From: Microthrixaceae bacterium
Lineage (GTDB): Bacteria > Actinomycetota > Acidimicrobiia > Acidimicrobiales > Microtrichaceae
Direction: 5' to 3'
NCBI GenBank assembly: GCA_020637215.1
Contig: JACJWI010000006.1
Location: 1-64,000, forward strand
DNA length: 64,000 nucleotides
Below, piece after piece: positions 50,441-58,750 of the stretch. The position numbers and the translations under genes were made by a program. Below the pieces are notes generated by a model. That model did no database searches. It was not told the DNA's origin and saw only the letters and a program-made list of their open reading frames with translations. Position 1 is the stretch's first letter; every line of letters starts with the position of its first letter.

Positions 50441-51495
50441 GACCCGGGCACGGTCGGGAACGGAGCGGTCGCGGCCCGGCCCGTGCCGTAGTGGCCGACC
50501 CGACCGCTGTCGCGCTGCTCGGCGACGGCGTACACGGTGGCGATCCGACCGAAGGACTCGTCGAGGTCGTCGACGGTGCTGAGCGCGTCGGCGACGTCCG
50601 AGGCGCGCAGCCCGGCCACGAAGGACCCCGGATCCGGCTCGCCGACCGTCGTCGTGGTCGCGTCCCCGGCCGCGCGGACCGCTCCGGCCTCGGCCACGGT
50701 GAGGGTGCGCGGCGCCCGGTCGGCCTCGGCTGTGGCCAACGGTTCGACGACGGGTCGCGGATCCTCGTCGGCTCCCCCGATCAGCACGTAGCGGTACCCG
50801 CTTCCGGCGGGGAAGCGGACGTCGCCGGCCTGGTCGGTGTCGCCGACGGAGATCATCCCCAGCTCGGCCAGGGCGGCCAGGTAGGCGCGGGCTCCTGCTG
50901 CGTCGGTCGGGGTCCTCACGACCGATGCGTCCGGTGGTTCCGTCGTCGTGGTCGCGGGGTCGATCGGCGGTACCGCGGGCGCGGCCGGCGGCGCCGCCGA
51001 CAGCAGGGCGAGGGAGATCCCCAGGTCGTTCGCGATCCGGCTCCGCACCGCGTTGCGGTCACCTCTGAGGCCGAGGCGGGCCCGGGCCGCGGTGAGGTCC
51101 GCGGCGCTGGGCGAGGTGAGCGGCGGCTGCAGCCGCACGGTGCCGGCACGATCGGCGCCGGATGCGCCGAGCGACGTGCGGACTTCGTCGATCACGGTCC
51201 GGGGCACCTCGGCGGTGGCGAGCAGGACGACCGGCGCCCCGTCGAGCCGTCCGGCCAGCGCCTCGCTCCCCGGTCCGGCCAGCGCAGCGGACTGGGCATC
51301 GGATCGGGCGAGCTGGTCGCGGGTGGCGTCGAGCTCGGCGCCGCGCCGGCGGTAGCCCTCGTCGAGGTCGTCGACGCGGCTGCGCAGCGAGTCGACCGTG
51401 GCCCGGTCGACGAACGACGCCCCCATGGCCACGCCGACGCCGAGGGCCAGGAACACCGCCACGAGGCTGATCAGGTGGAAGCGGAAGTTGATCAC
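50437..51495 (-). CDS. steB: SteB/MctB-like membrane-anchored envelope protein
   Basis: A 352-aa protein of the MctB/SteB (copper transporter, PF11382-type) family. It has one N-terminal membrane helix (FRFHLISLVAVFLALGVGVAMG) then a coiled coil (RSRVDDLDEGYRRRGAELDA). The rest is extracytoplasmic, with VVLLATAEVP and Pro/Thr linkers. It is Rv1698's counterpart by gene order next to steA. In corynebacteria SteB works with SteA in cell separation. It overlaps murJ by four bases. Confidence 0.87.
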   Translation of the reverse strand: MINFRFHLISLVAVFLALGVGVAMGASFVDRATVDSLRSRVDDLDEGYRRRGAELDATRDQLARSDAQSAALAGPGSEALAGRLDGAPVVLLATAEVPRTVIDEVRTSLGASGADRAGTVRLQPPLTSPSAADLTAARARLGLRGDRNAVRSRIANDLGISLALLSAAPPAAPAVPPIDPATTTTEPPDASVVRTPTDAAGARAYLAALAELGMISVGDTDQAGDVRFPAGSGYRYVLIGGADEDPRPVVEPLATAEADRAPRTLTVAEAGAVRAAGDATTTTVGEPDPGSFVAGLRASDVADALSTVDDLDESFGRIATVYAVAEQRDSGRVGHYGTGRAATAPFPTVPGS

Positions 51496-51505
51496 GGGAC
51501 CTCGT

Positions 51506-52693
51506 TCACGTCGGCACCGGAATCGTCGTCAGCCCGGTGAGCAGCACCCAGTTGGCGCGGATGAGCAGGCGGATCGGTTCGCTGATCGCGATGACCACCG
51601 CCATGGCGAACAGGGCGGCGAGCACCAGCAGCAGCAGGTCCCGCTTGCGGACCCGACCCTGGTAGAGGCGGCTCACGCCCTTGGCGTCCACCAGGATCGG
51701 CCCCACCTTGATGCGGGTCACCATGGTGGAGGCCATCCCGGCCCGACCCTTGTCCAGGAAGTCGACCATCGAGGTGTGGGTGCCGACCGCGACGATGAGG
51801 TCCGCGCCCTTCTCGTAGGCCAGCAGCATGGCGATGTCCTCACTCGTGCCCGACGCCAGGAACAGGTGGTGTTCCAGGCCCATCGGGTCGAGCCGTTCGG
51901 ACCCCGGCGCCCGCCCGTCGCGGTAGGCGTGCACGATGAGCTCGGCGCCGCAGCGCAGAGCCTTCTCCGACACCGAGTCCATGTCGCCGATGATGACGTC
52001 GGGGGTGACCCCCTCGTCGAGCAGGGCGTCGGCTCCCCCGTCGACGGCGATCACCACCGGCTTCATCTCCCGCAGGTAGGCGGTCCGGCGCAGCAGGCTC
52101 AGGTCCTCCTTGTAGCCGGCGCCGCGGACCACGATCAGGACCTGGCGGCCGGTCCAGTCGGCGTCGAGATCCGGCAGCTCGAGGTCGTCGTCGATCAGGT
52201 CGGTGTTGTGCTCGAGGTACTCGACGGTGTTCTCGACGAAGCGGTTCAGCTCCGCTCCGAGGGTGGCCCGGCTCCGTTCGTGGATCCGCAGGATCGAGTC
52301 CTCGTCCTGTCGGACGCCGACGGCGACCTCGCGTCCGTCGACGATCACGGTGTCGCCCTCGACCGTCGCGGTGTCGCCTTCGGCGACTCGCTCCATCAGG
52401 GCGTCACCGAGGGCGTCGACCAGCGGGATCCCGGCGCGCAGCAGCAGCAGCGGACCCTCGTTGGGGTAGCGACCCGACGATGACTCGGCCGCGTTGAGCA
52501 CCGCGGCGGGCTGGGCGGCGACCAGGCTCTCGGCCGCGACGGTGTCGATGTCGAGGTGGTCGATCACCGCCACGTCGCCCGGCTCGAGCCGGGTCACGAG
52601 GTCCTTGGTGCGACGGTCCGATCGCACTGGCCCGGTGATCGGCGCCGCGGGGTCGACGCTGTCGACGCCGCGGCGACGGAAGATCCCCGTCAT
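51506..52693 (-). CDS. steA: SteA-like protein (Rv1697 type)
   Basis: A 395-aa protein with a thiamine-pyrophosphokinase-like fold (VDGGADALLDEGVTPDVIIG then DMDSVSEKAL) and one C-terminal membrane helix (LLLLVLAALFAMAVVIAI). It is the counterpart of Rv1697/SteA, a cell-separation factor that regulates peptidoglycan hydrolysis with SteB. The gap to steB is about ten bases. The start overlaps the recN stop. Confidence 0.88.
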   Translation of the reverse strand: MTGIFRRRGVDSVDPAAPITGPVRSDRRTKDLVTRLEPGDVAVIDHLDIDTVAAESLVAAQPAAVLNAAESSSGRYPNEGPLLLLRAGIPLVDALGDALMERVAEGDTATVEGDTVIVDGREVAVGVRQDEDSILRIHERSRATLGAELNRFVENTVEYLEHNTDLIDDDLELPDLDADWTGRQVLIVVRGAGYKEDLSLLRRTAYLREMKPVVIAVDGGADALLDEGVTPDVIIGDMDSVSEKALRCGAELIVHAYRDGRAPGSERLDPMGLEHHLFLASGTSEDIAMLLAYEKGADLIVAVGTHTSMVDFLDKGRAGMASTMVTRIKVGPILVDAKGVSRLYQGRVRKRDLLLLVLAALFAMAVVIAISEPIRLLIRANWVLLTGLTTIPVPT

Positions 52694-54324
52694 CGACGCC
52701 CCCGCACCTCGGCCGACGAGGCGAGCAGCTCCTCGGCGTGGTCTCGGGCCGTCGCCGAGTCGGGCCGGCCGGTCATCATCCGACTCAGCTCGATCACCCG
52801 GTCGTCGTCGTCGAGGGTCTCGACCGTGGTGAGCGTCGTGGTCCCGTCGGTGTGCTTGGCCACGAGCAGCTGGTGATCCGCGAACGCCGCCACCTGGGGC
52901 AGGTGCGTGACGACGACCACCTGTCGGCCTTCGGCCAGCCGGGCCAGCGCCGCGCCGACCGCGGCGGCGGCCTCGCCGCCCACCCCGGCGTCGATCTCGT
53001 CGAAGACCATCACGTCGGGTCCGCCGCTGAGCACCAGGCGCAACGCCAGCATCACCCGGCTGAGCTCGCCGCCGGAGGCCACCCGGGCCAGGCCGCCGAG
53101 CGGCGCGCCCGGGTTGGTGGCGATGAGCAGCTCGACGTCGTCGCCCGCGCCGGGTCGACCGTCGCGGTCGGTGACGCTGACCTCGACGCGGCTGGCGGGC
53201 AGGGCGAGGTCGGCGAGCAGCTCGACGAGCCGCTCGGCCAGCGCCGGCGCCGCGGCCCGGCGTGCGTCTCCCACCCGGCGCCCTTCCGCGTCCGCGAGCG
53301 ACCGAGCCTCCGCGAGCTCGTACTCGACCGACTCCCTGGTGGAGTCGAGCGAGGTCAGCTCGTCGAGGCGGCGACGGGCCGCCGCCGCGTGTTCGATCAC
53401 CTCGTCCAGGTCGTCACCGTACTTGCGGCGCAGCTCGACCAGCCGGTGGCGACGGCCCCGCACCTCGTCGAGGCGCGCGTCGTCGGGTTCGATCGACTCG
53501 GCGCGGCTGCGCAGCTCGGCGAGCACGTCGCGCAGCTCGGGTCCGATCGCGTCGAGCCGCACCGCTTCGGCGGCGAACGGGGCTCGTCCCCGCAGCGACT
53601 CGGCCGCCACGGCCAGGCCGTCGAGGACCGCTCCGTCACCGCCGAGGGCCTCGAGGGCAGCCGCGGCCGCCTCGCGGTGGGCGACGGCGTCCGCGAGGAG
53701 GTCCTCTTCGGCCGCGAGGTCATCCTCTTCGCCGGGGGTCGGATCGACCGAGGCGATCTCGTCGATCTGGTGGCGCAGCAGGTCGATCTCGTGGGCGCGA
53801 GCGCGTTCGTCGCCGCCCAGGTCGGCCAGCCGTTGCTCGAGGTTCGTGACCTCGGCCCGGGCGTCGCGCAGAGCCGTCGTGTCGATCCCGGCGAACCGGT
53901 CGAGGGCGTCACGCTGGTGACGCGGAGCCAACAGCGCCTGCTGGGCGTGCTGGCCGTGGATCTCGATCGACCGGCCGCCCAGCTCGGCCATGTCAGCCGC
54001 TGTGCTGAGGCCGCCGTCGACGTAGGCCCGCGACCGCCCCGAGGACGGCACGACCCGCCGGAGCACCCACTCCGAGCCGTCGCCGCCCGATCCGACGCCC
54101 TCGGAACCGTCGCCGTCGGCGAACAGGCCCTCGACCACCGCTGCGTCGGCCCCCGGTCGAACCCGCGACGGATCGGGCCGCGCGCCGCAGAGCAGGCCGA
54201 GGGCCTCGACCACCATGGTCTTGCCCGCGCCGGTCTCGCCCGTGAGCGCGGTCAGACCGGGGGGCAGGGGGATCCGGGCCTCGGCGATCACCCCGAGGTC
54301 CCGGACGGCGAGTTCGACGAGCAT
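52690..54324 (-). CDS. recN: DNA repair protein RecN
   Basis: A 544-aa SMC-like ATPase. Walker A is LTGETGAGKTMVVEAL, the signature is GGELSRVMLALRLVL, and Walker B is DVMVFDEIDAGVGGEA. The central part is a coiled coil of normal length for RecN. It takes part in double-strand break repair. It lies in the tlyA-nadK-recN-steA order conserved in actinobacteria. Confidence 0.95.
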   Translation of the reverse strand: MLVELAVRDLGVIAEARIPLPPGLTALTGETGAGKTMVVEALGLLCGARPDPSRVRPGADAAVVEGLFADGDGSEGVGSGGDGSEWVLRRVVPSSGRSRAYVDGGLSTAADMAELGGRSIEIHGQHAQQALLAPRHQRDALDRFAGIDTTALRDARAEVTNLEQRLADLGGDERARAHEIDLLRHQIDEIASVDPTPGEEDDLAAEEDLLADAVAHREAAAAALEALGGDGAVLDGLAVAAESLRGRAPFAAEAVRLDAIGPELRDVLAELRSRAESIEPDDARLDEVRGRRHRLVELRRKYGDDLDEVIEHAAAARRRLDELTSLDSTRESVEYELAEARSLADAEGRRVGDARRAAAPALAERLVELLADLALPASRVEVSVTDRDGRPGAGDDVELLIATNPGAPLGGLARVASGGELSRVMLALRLVLSGGPDVMVFDEIDAGVGGEAAAAVGAALARLAEGRQVVVVTHLPQVAAFADHQLLVAKHTDGTTTLTTVETLDDDDRVIELSRMMTGRPDSATARDHAEELLASSAEVRGRR

Positions 54325-54383
54325 GACGGCCCGGAGCGTAGAGGACCGCCGCTGTCGGACCGCGCCGGGCCGTTCCGGGCCTC

Positions 54384-55229
54384 TCAGCGGGGGCCGAGCT
54401 GGAACTTCTCGCGCAGCACGGCGTGGAAGTCCCGTTCGCCGAAGGTGACCAGTCGGGCGGGCTGGTCACTCGCCCGGCACCGCACCGTCGAACCGGGGTC
54501 GAGTCGGGCGAACGGGCGTCCGTCCACCGACACTCCCGCCGCCCGGTCGCCGCCGATGGTGACTCGCACCTCGCAGTCGGGCCGCAGCACGATCGAACGG
54601 TCGAACAGCATGTGGGCCGCCACCGGCGCCATGAGGACGGCCCGGTGGCGGGGGTCGACGATCGGGCCGCGGACCGAGAACACGTAGGCGGTCGAGCCGG
54701 TCGGGGTGGCCAGGATCAGACCGTCGGCCACGTAGGAGGTGAACGGTCGACCGTCGAGCGCGACGTCGAGGCGCACCGTGTGGCCCATCTCGGACTTCTC
54801 GACCACGACCTCGTTGAGGGCGCTCGAGGTGCGGACCCCGTCCGCATCGGCGATCTCGGCCTCGACCCGCATCCGCTCCTCGAGCGAGTAGGAGCCGGCC
54901 AGGAACCGCTTGAGCGCCATGCGGACACCTGCCGGCTCCACTTCGGTCAGGTAGCCGAGCTGCCCCAGGTTGACTCCGAGGACGGGCACGTCGTCGGCCG
55001 CGGCCAGCTCGACGGCGCGCAGCATGGTGCCGTCACCGCCCAGGCTGAGCACCAGGTCGGTGCCCGCGCAGAGGTCCTCGGCCCGGGTCGACAGCTCCGC
55101 GTCATCGAGCACGCCGGCGTCCTCGGCCAGGACGCGCACCTCGTGACCACGCTCCAGCAGCCAGTTCACCGTCGAGCGGGCGAGGTCCCCGGCCCGCTCA
55201 CGGTGCAGGACCAGCCCGAAGGTGCTCAC
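54384..55229 (-). CDS. nadK: NAD kinase
   Basis: A 281-aa enzyme making NADP. The GGDGT motif is LVLSLGGDGTMLRAVE, and the NE/D motif is SSALNEVVVEKSEMGH. PTGSTAYVFSVRGPIVDP is the conserved substrate loop. The start overlaps the tlyA stop (GTGA). Confidence 0.95.
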   Translation of the reverse strand: MSTFGLVLHRERAGDLARSTVNWLLERGHEVRVLAEDAGVLDDAELSTRAEDLCAGTDLVLSLGGDGTMLRAVELAAADDVPVLGVNLGQLGYLTEVEPAGVRMALKRFLAGSYSLEERMRVEAEIADADGVRTSSALNEVVVEKSEMGHTVRLDVALDGRPFTSYVADGLILATPTGSTAYVFSVRGPIVDPRHRAVLMAPVAAHMLFDRSIVLRPDCEVRVTIGGDRAAGVSVDGRPFARLDPGSTVRCRASDQPARLVTFGERDFHAVLREKFQLGPR

Positions 55230-56050
55230 GACCCGGCTCCGGAGCGGGCGACCGCGTCGGCGACCGCGGCACCGATCAGCTCTGCGGTCCGGTCCTCCCC
55301 GGAACCGCGGTCGGCGGGGCCACCGCGGCGCAGGTGGACCAGGAACTCGGTGTTGCCATCAGCTCCGTGGATCGGCGAGACCATCACGTCCATCATGGCC
55401 GCGCCGGCCGCCACGGCCGTGGCCACGACGTCGGTGACGGTGCGGGTCCAGATCTGTGGGTCGGTGACCACTCCCCGACCCCGGGCGACGTCGCGACGAC
55501 CGGCCTCGAACTGGGGCTTCACCAGCACCACCAGGTTCCCGCCGACCGCGGTCGACGAGACCAGCACGCCCATGACCGTGTTGAGCGAGATGAACGACAG
55601 GTCGGCCACGACGATCCCGTAGGGGTCGGTGGCGGCAGGGTCGACGTGCCGGAGGTTGGTCCGCTCGACCACCTCGACGCGGGGATCGGCCCGGAGCCGT
55701 TCGTGCAGCTGGCCGTGACCCACGTCGAGCGCGGTGACCGACATGACGCCGTTCTGGAGCAGGCAGTCGGTGAAGCCGCCGGTGGATGCGCCGGCGTCGA
55801 GCGCCCGACGTCCCGACGGGTCGAGCCCGAATCGCTCGAGCGCGGCGGCGAGCTTCTCGCCGCCGCGGCCCACGAAGCGCGGGGGCGGGCCGGCGAGTCG
55901 TACGGGTTCGGACGGGTCGACCATGCGGGCCGGGCGCTCGGCCAGAGCGCCGGACACGATCACCTGCCCCTCGCCGATCAGTCGGGCCGCCGCCGAGCGC
56001 GACGGGGCCAGTCCACGGCGGACCAGTTCGGCGTCCAGTCGTCGGCGCAC
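55226..56050 (-). CDS. tlyA: TlyA-type rRNA 2'-O-methyltransferase
   Basis: A 274-aa protein. It has an N-terminal S4 domain (RRRLDAELVRRGLAPSRSAA) and an FtsJ-type methyltransferase core (RALDAGASTGGFTDCLLQNG, then VVADLSFISL and VVLVKPQFEAG). TlyA methylates 16S and 23S rRNA and sets capreomycin sensitivity in mycobacteria. It is not shown to be a haemolysin here. It is the first gene of the tlyA-nadK-recN run. Confidence 0.94.
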   Translation of the reverse strand: MRRRLDAELVRRGLAPSRSAAARLIGEGQVIVSGALAERPARMVDPSEPVRLAGPPPRFVGRGGEKLAAALERFGLDPSGRRALDAGASTGGFTDCLLQNGVMSVTALDVGHGQLHERLRADPRVEVVERTNLRHVDPAATDPYGIVVADLSFISLNTVMGVLVSSTAVGGNLVVLVKPQFEAGRRDVARGRGVVTDPQIWTRTVTDVVATAVAAGAAMMDVMVSPIHGADGNTEFLVHLRRGGPADRGSGEDRTAELIGAAVADAVARSGAGS

Positions 56051-56084
56051 CGTCCGAGGCTACCGAGCGCCGCTTCCGGGTCCG

Positions 56085-56116
56085 GCCGCTCGTGGTTCCG
56101 GCCGTTCGTGGTTCTG
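56085..56116. repeat. Two tandem 16-bp units
   Basis: GCCGCTCGTGGTTCCG is followed directly by GCCGTTCGTGGTTCTG, differing at two positions. They lie in the 75-bp gap between the HAD-hydrolase stop and the tlyA start. No function is evident. It may be a slippage product. Confidence 0.6.
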
Positions 56117-56125
56117 GCTGATCCG

Positions 56126-56944
56126 TCAGGGTCGGCCCGCGCCGGAGGCTCCGACCAGATCCGCCAGATCCGCGCCGACCGCCCACGGGACGGGGCCGAC
56201 GGGCAGGTCGGCGGCGGAGGTCACCCCGCTGAGCACCAGGCCGTATCGGGCCCCGAGGGCAACCGCGAGGGCCCCGTCGGTCTCGGGCTTGTCCCCCACC
56301 ACGACGTCGACCGGGCCGTGGCGCTCGACGATCACCGACGCCATCGGGGCGTGCGGCTTGCCGGCGATCTCCGGGCTGCGTCCCGCCGCGGTCGCCACCG
56401 CCGCGACCAGAGCGCCGTTGCCGGGCAGCAGCCGCGGACCGTCGGGACCGGCGGTCGGGAAGGTGGCGTCGTCGTTGGCGGCCAGGAACCGCGCCCCGGA
56501 GCGCACGGCGTCGGCGGCCATGCCGATGCGGGAGCGGTCCCAGTCCTCCAGCGCGCCGACCACCACGACGTCGACCCCGTCGAGGGACCCGCCGTCGGGC
56601 AGGGAGGCCACGTCGGTCACCGGGAGGCCGCTGTCGCCCAGGTACCGGACCAGACCGGGCCGACCGAGCACCAGGACCGCCGCGGCATCCGCGCATGCGG
56701 CCACGACGGCGTCGGCCGAGGTGATCACGGGACAGGCCGGGACGCCGAGCCGGCGCAAGCGCTCGGCCTTGTCGGCGGGACCGGCGGCGTCGTTGGTGCA
56801 GAACACGACCCGGTCGCCCCGCTCGAGCAGGGACGCGACGGCATCGGGAGAGCCGGGGACCGCCTCGGGTCCGCGCCACACCACACCGTCGAGGTCGATC
56901 ACCCACAGGCCCACGGGCGCAGTCTCGCACCCTGCCGTGGCCAC
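56126..56944 (-). CDS. HAD-superfamily phosphatase (Rv1692/NagD-like)
   Basis: A 272-aa HAD-IIA phosphatase. Motif I is VIDLDGVVWRG, motif II is FCTNDAA, and the C-terminal metal motif is VVVGDKPETDGALAVALG. The counterpart in mycobacteria, Rv1692, lies close to tlyA and is a glycerol-3-phosphate phosphatase. The GTG at 56944 or at 56914 may be the start. The ISL3 element begins just 12 bp upstream, so the original promoter of this gene was probably displaced. Confidence 0.85.
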   Translation of the reverse strand: MATAGCETAPVGLWVIDLDGVVWRGPEAVPGSPDAVASLLERGDRVVFCTNDAAGPADKAERLRRLGVPACPVITSADAVVAACADAAAVLVLGRPGLVRYLGDSGLPVTDVASLPDGGSLDGVDVVVVGALEDWDRSRIGMAADAVRSGARFLAANDDATFPTAGPDGPRLLPGNGALVAAVATAAGRSPEIAGKPHAPMASVIVERHGPVDVVVGDKPETDGALAVALGARYGLVLSGVTSAADLPVGPVPWAVGADLADLVGASGAGRP

Positions 56945-56955
56945 CCGGGTTTGGT

Positions 56956-58375
56956 GGCGCTTCGGAGTTGCGGGGGGTGTGGGCGGGTAGCGGGGGGTCC
57001 GCGGTTGAGGGTTCGAGGGCCCGGAGAATCGGTGGCTCTGACCCCAACCGAACCTCCGGAGCCCTCGTGGAAACAGACGCTACGCGCATGTGCGCACTGT
57101 TGGTCGGCTTGCCGGCTGTGAACGTCCTCGCTGTTGATGATGACGACCCGGCCGGCCCGTTGCGGGTCCACGTCGAGACGACCGCCACCACAGTGGCGTG
57201 TCGGTCATGCGGGACCAAAGCGCGGGTGAAGGACCGACGCCAGGTCGCGTTGGTGGACCTTCCGGCGTTCGGTCGTCGAGCAGTGCTGGTGTGGCACAAG
57301 CGCCGCTGGTGTTGTCCGGATGTCGATTGTGAGACCAAGTCGTTCACCGAGGTCGATGCTCGGATCGCGGCGTCGCGGGCGAAGGTGACCGATCGTGCGG
57401 GTCGACACGTGACTGCCCGGGTCGGTCGTGATGGCCGCACCGTCACCGACGTCGCTGTTGAGCTCGGCTGCGATTGGCACACCGTCATGGACGCCGTCCG
57501 TTCCTACGGCACCGCGTTGATCGAGGACCCGGCCCGCATCGGGCCCGTCGCCGCTGTCGGGTTGGATGAGACGCTCTTCGCCCGGACCGGCTCGAAGAAG
57601 ACCAGGTGTTGGTGCACGTCGATCGTCGCGCTGGACAGACCGGCGCAGCTGCTCGATGTGGTCGAGGGCCGCACCGCGAAGGCACCCACGACGTGGCTGG
57701 AGGCCCGCCCGGAGTCGTGGCGCGCGGCGATCCGTTGGGGGGCGTTGGACCTGTCGGGGCCGTACCGCAAGACGTTCAACGACACGCTGCCCGACGCGAC
57801 CCAGGTCGCGGATCCGTTCCACGTGTGCAAGCTCGCGAACAGTCGCCTCGACGAGTGCCGTCGTCGGGTGCAGAACGAGACGCTCGGGCACCGAGGCCGC
57901 AAAGACGACCCGCTCTACCGATCTCGCCGGCTGTTGACCAAGGGCCACGAACGTCTCGATGAGAAGGGCACCGAGAAGCTCCTCGGATTCCTCGAGGCCG
58001 GAGACCCACACGGCGAGGTCCGCATGACCTGGCACGCCAAAGAGACCCTCCGCGGGTTCTACACCCAACCCGCAGAGAACGCTGAAGCGTTCCTCGACGA
58101 GCTCGTCGCGGACATGGGCGACGAGTCGATGCCGATCGAGGTCCGTTCCCTCGCCCGTACCCTGACAACCTGGCGTGCTCAGATCCTGGCCTGGCACGAC
58201 GCGAAGGTGTCCAACGGGCCGACCGAGTCGATCAACAACCTGATCAAGCGGATCAAACGCATCGGGTTCGGGTTCCGCCGCTTCGCCAACTACCGGATCC
58301 GAGTCCTGCTCTACGCCGGCAAACCCAACTGGGACCTACTCGACACCGTCACACCCCGCTGAACTCCGAAGAGCC
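56956..58375 (+). mobile_element. ISL3-family insertion sequence, copy 1 (1420 bp)
   Basis: The left end starts GGCGCTTCGGAGTT and the right end is AACTCCGAAGAGCC, so the ends are inverted repeats of about 14 bp. The left flank is GGTTTGGT (56948-56955). The right flank is GGATTTGG, which does not match. The right flank opens inside a truncated reading frame, so a deletion next to this IS is likely. It carries one transposase gene and is identical in length to copy 2. Confidence 0.9.
57067..58362 (+). CDS. ISL3-family transposase, copy 1
   Basis: A 431-aa DDE transposase. The N-terminus holds cysteine pairs of a zinc-binding domain (VACRSCGTKARV and WCCPDVDCETKSF). Catalytic acids are likely D in VGLDETLFAR, D in VADPFHVCKLAN and E in SNGPTESINNLIKRIKR. 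GTG at 57067 is preceded by CCGGAG. The frame is open upstream into the IS end but non-coding in appearance. It differs from copy 2 by one residue that I could find (YAGKPNW against YAGTPNW). Confidence 0.93.
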   Translation: METDATRMCALLVGLPAVNVLAVDDDDPAGPLRVHVETTATTVACRSCGTKARVKDRRQVALVDLPAFGRRAVLVWHKRRWCCPDVDCETKSFTEVDARIAASRAKVTDRAGRHVTARVGRDGRTVTDVAVELGCDWHTVMDAVRSYGTALIEDPARIGPVAAVGLDETLFARTGSKKTRCWCTSIVALDRPAQLLDVVEGRTAKAPTTWLEARPESWRAAIRWGALDLSGPYRKTFNDTLPDATQVADPFHVCKLANSRLDECRRRVQNETLGHRGRKDDPLYRSRRLLTKGHERLDEKGTEKLLGFLEAGDPHGEVRMTWHAKETLRGFYTQPAENAEAFLDELVADMGDESMPIEVRSLARTLTTWRAQILAWHDAKVSNGPTESINNLIKRIKRIGFGFRRFANYRIRVLLYAGKPNWDLLDTVTPR

Positions 58376-58530
58376 GGATTTGGAGCCTAGAATCGCTTCG
58401 TGGTGATCAGGACCATCCGAACACGCTCCAGGCTCCAACACCGAGCACGGTGGAACATCTGGTGCGCATGAGCGCCATTGAAGGCCCGCTCTGGCCTCAC
58501 GGGAAGATCCTTCATGTGGACCTACGCTGA
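58376..58530 (+). pseudogene. C-terminal fragment of a possible adenylate-forming (ANL) ligase
   Basis: From the IS junction a frame is open for 50 codons and ends GPLWPHGKILHVDLR then stop. This resembles the A10 motif (P-x-x-x-x-G-K-[IV]-x-x-x-x-L-R) at the C-terminus of acyl-CoA synthetases and adenylating enzymes, whose lysine is catalytic. The stop overlaps the ACP start by 17 bases, as in coupled genes. If right, IS copy 1 or an adjacent deletion removed nearly the whole ligase. The match is short, so this is tentative. Confidence 0.4.
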
Positions 58531-58750
58531 CTTCATCGAACAGGCCGCAACCGCCCTGAACATGCAACACTTGGCGAGCATGGGTAGCAACACGACCCTG
58601 GTCGAAGCCAGACTTGACTCACTCGCACTCGCCGAGCTGCTCGCTTGGGGGGAGGATTCATATGGCGTTTCAGTCGATGATCGGTTCCTCGAGGCGACGC
58701 CCACGCTCGGGGAGGTGTGGCAGGCCTTCGAGAGCGCTGCTCGTCGCTAG
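58514..58750 (+). CDS. Acyl carrier protein-like phosphopantetheine-binding protein
   Basis: A 78-aa protein of normal ACP length. The attachment serine is Ser36 in RLDSLALAELL, at the same position as in E. coli ACP. Helix III appears as DDRFLEATPTLGEVWQAF. ATG at 58514 has GGAAG seven bases upstream. It is a discrete carrier, not a fatty acid synthase component by context, since no fab genes are near. It may load an acyl group for the GNAT-type transferase downstream. That is inference. It overlaps the lipoprotein gene by 89 bases. Confidence 0.8.
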   Translation: MWTYADFIEQAATALNMQHLASMGSNTTLVEARLDSLALAELLAWGEDSYGVSVDDRFLEATPTLGEVWQAFESAARR

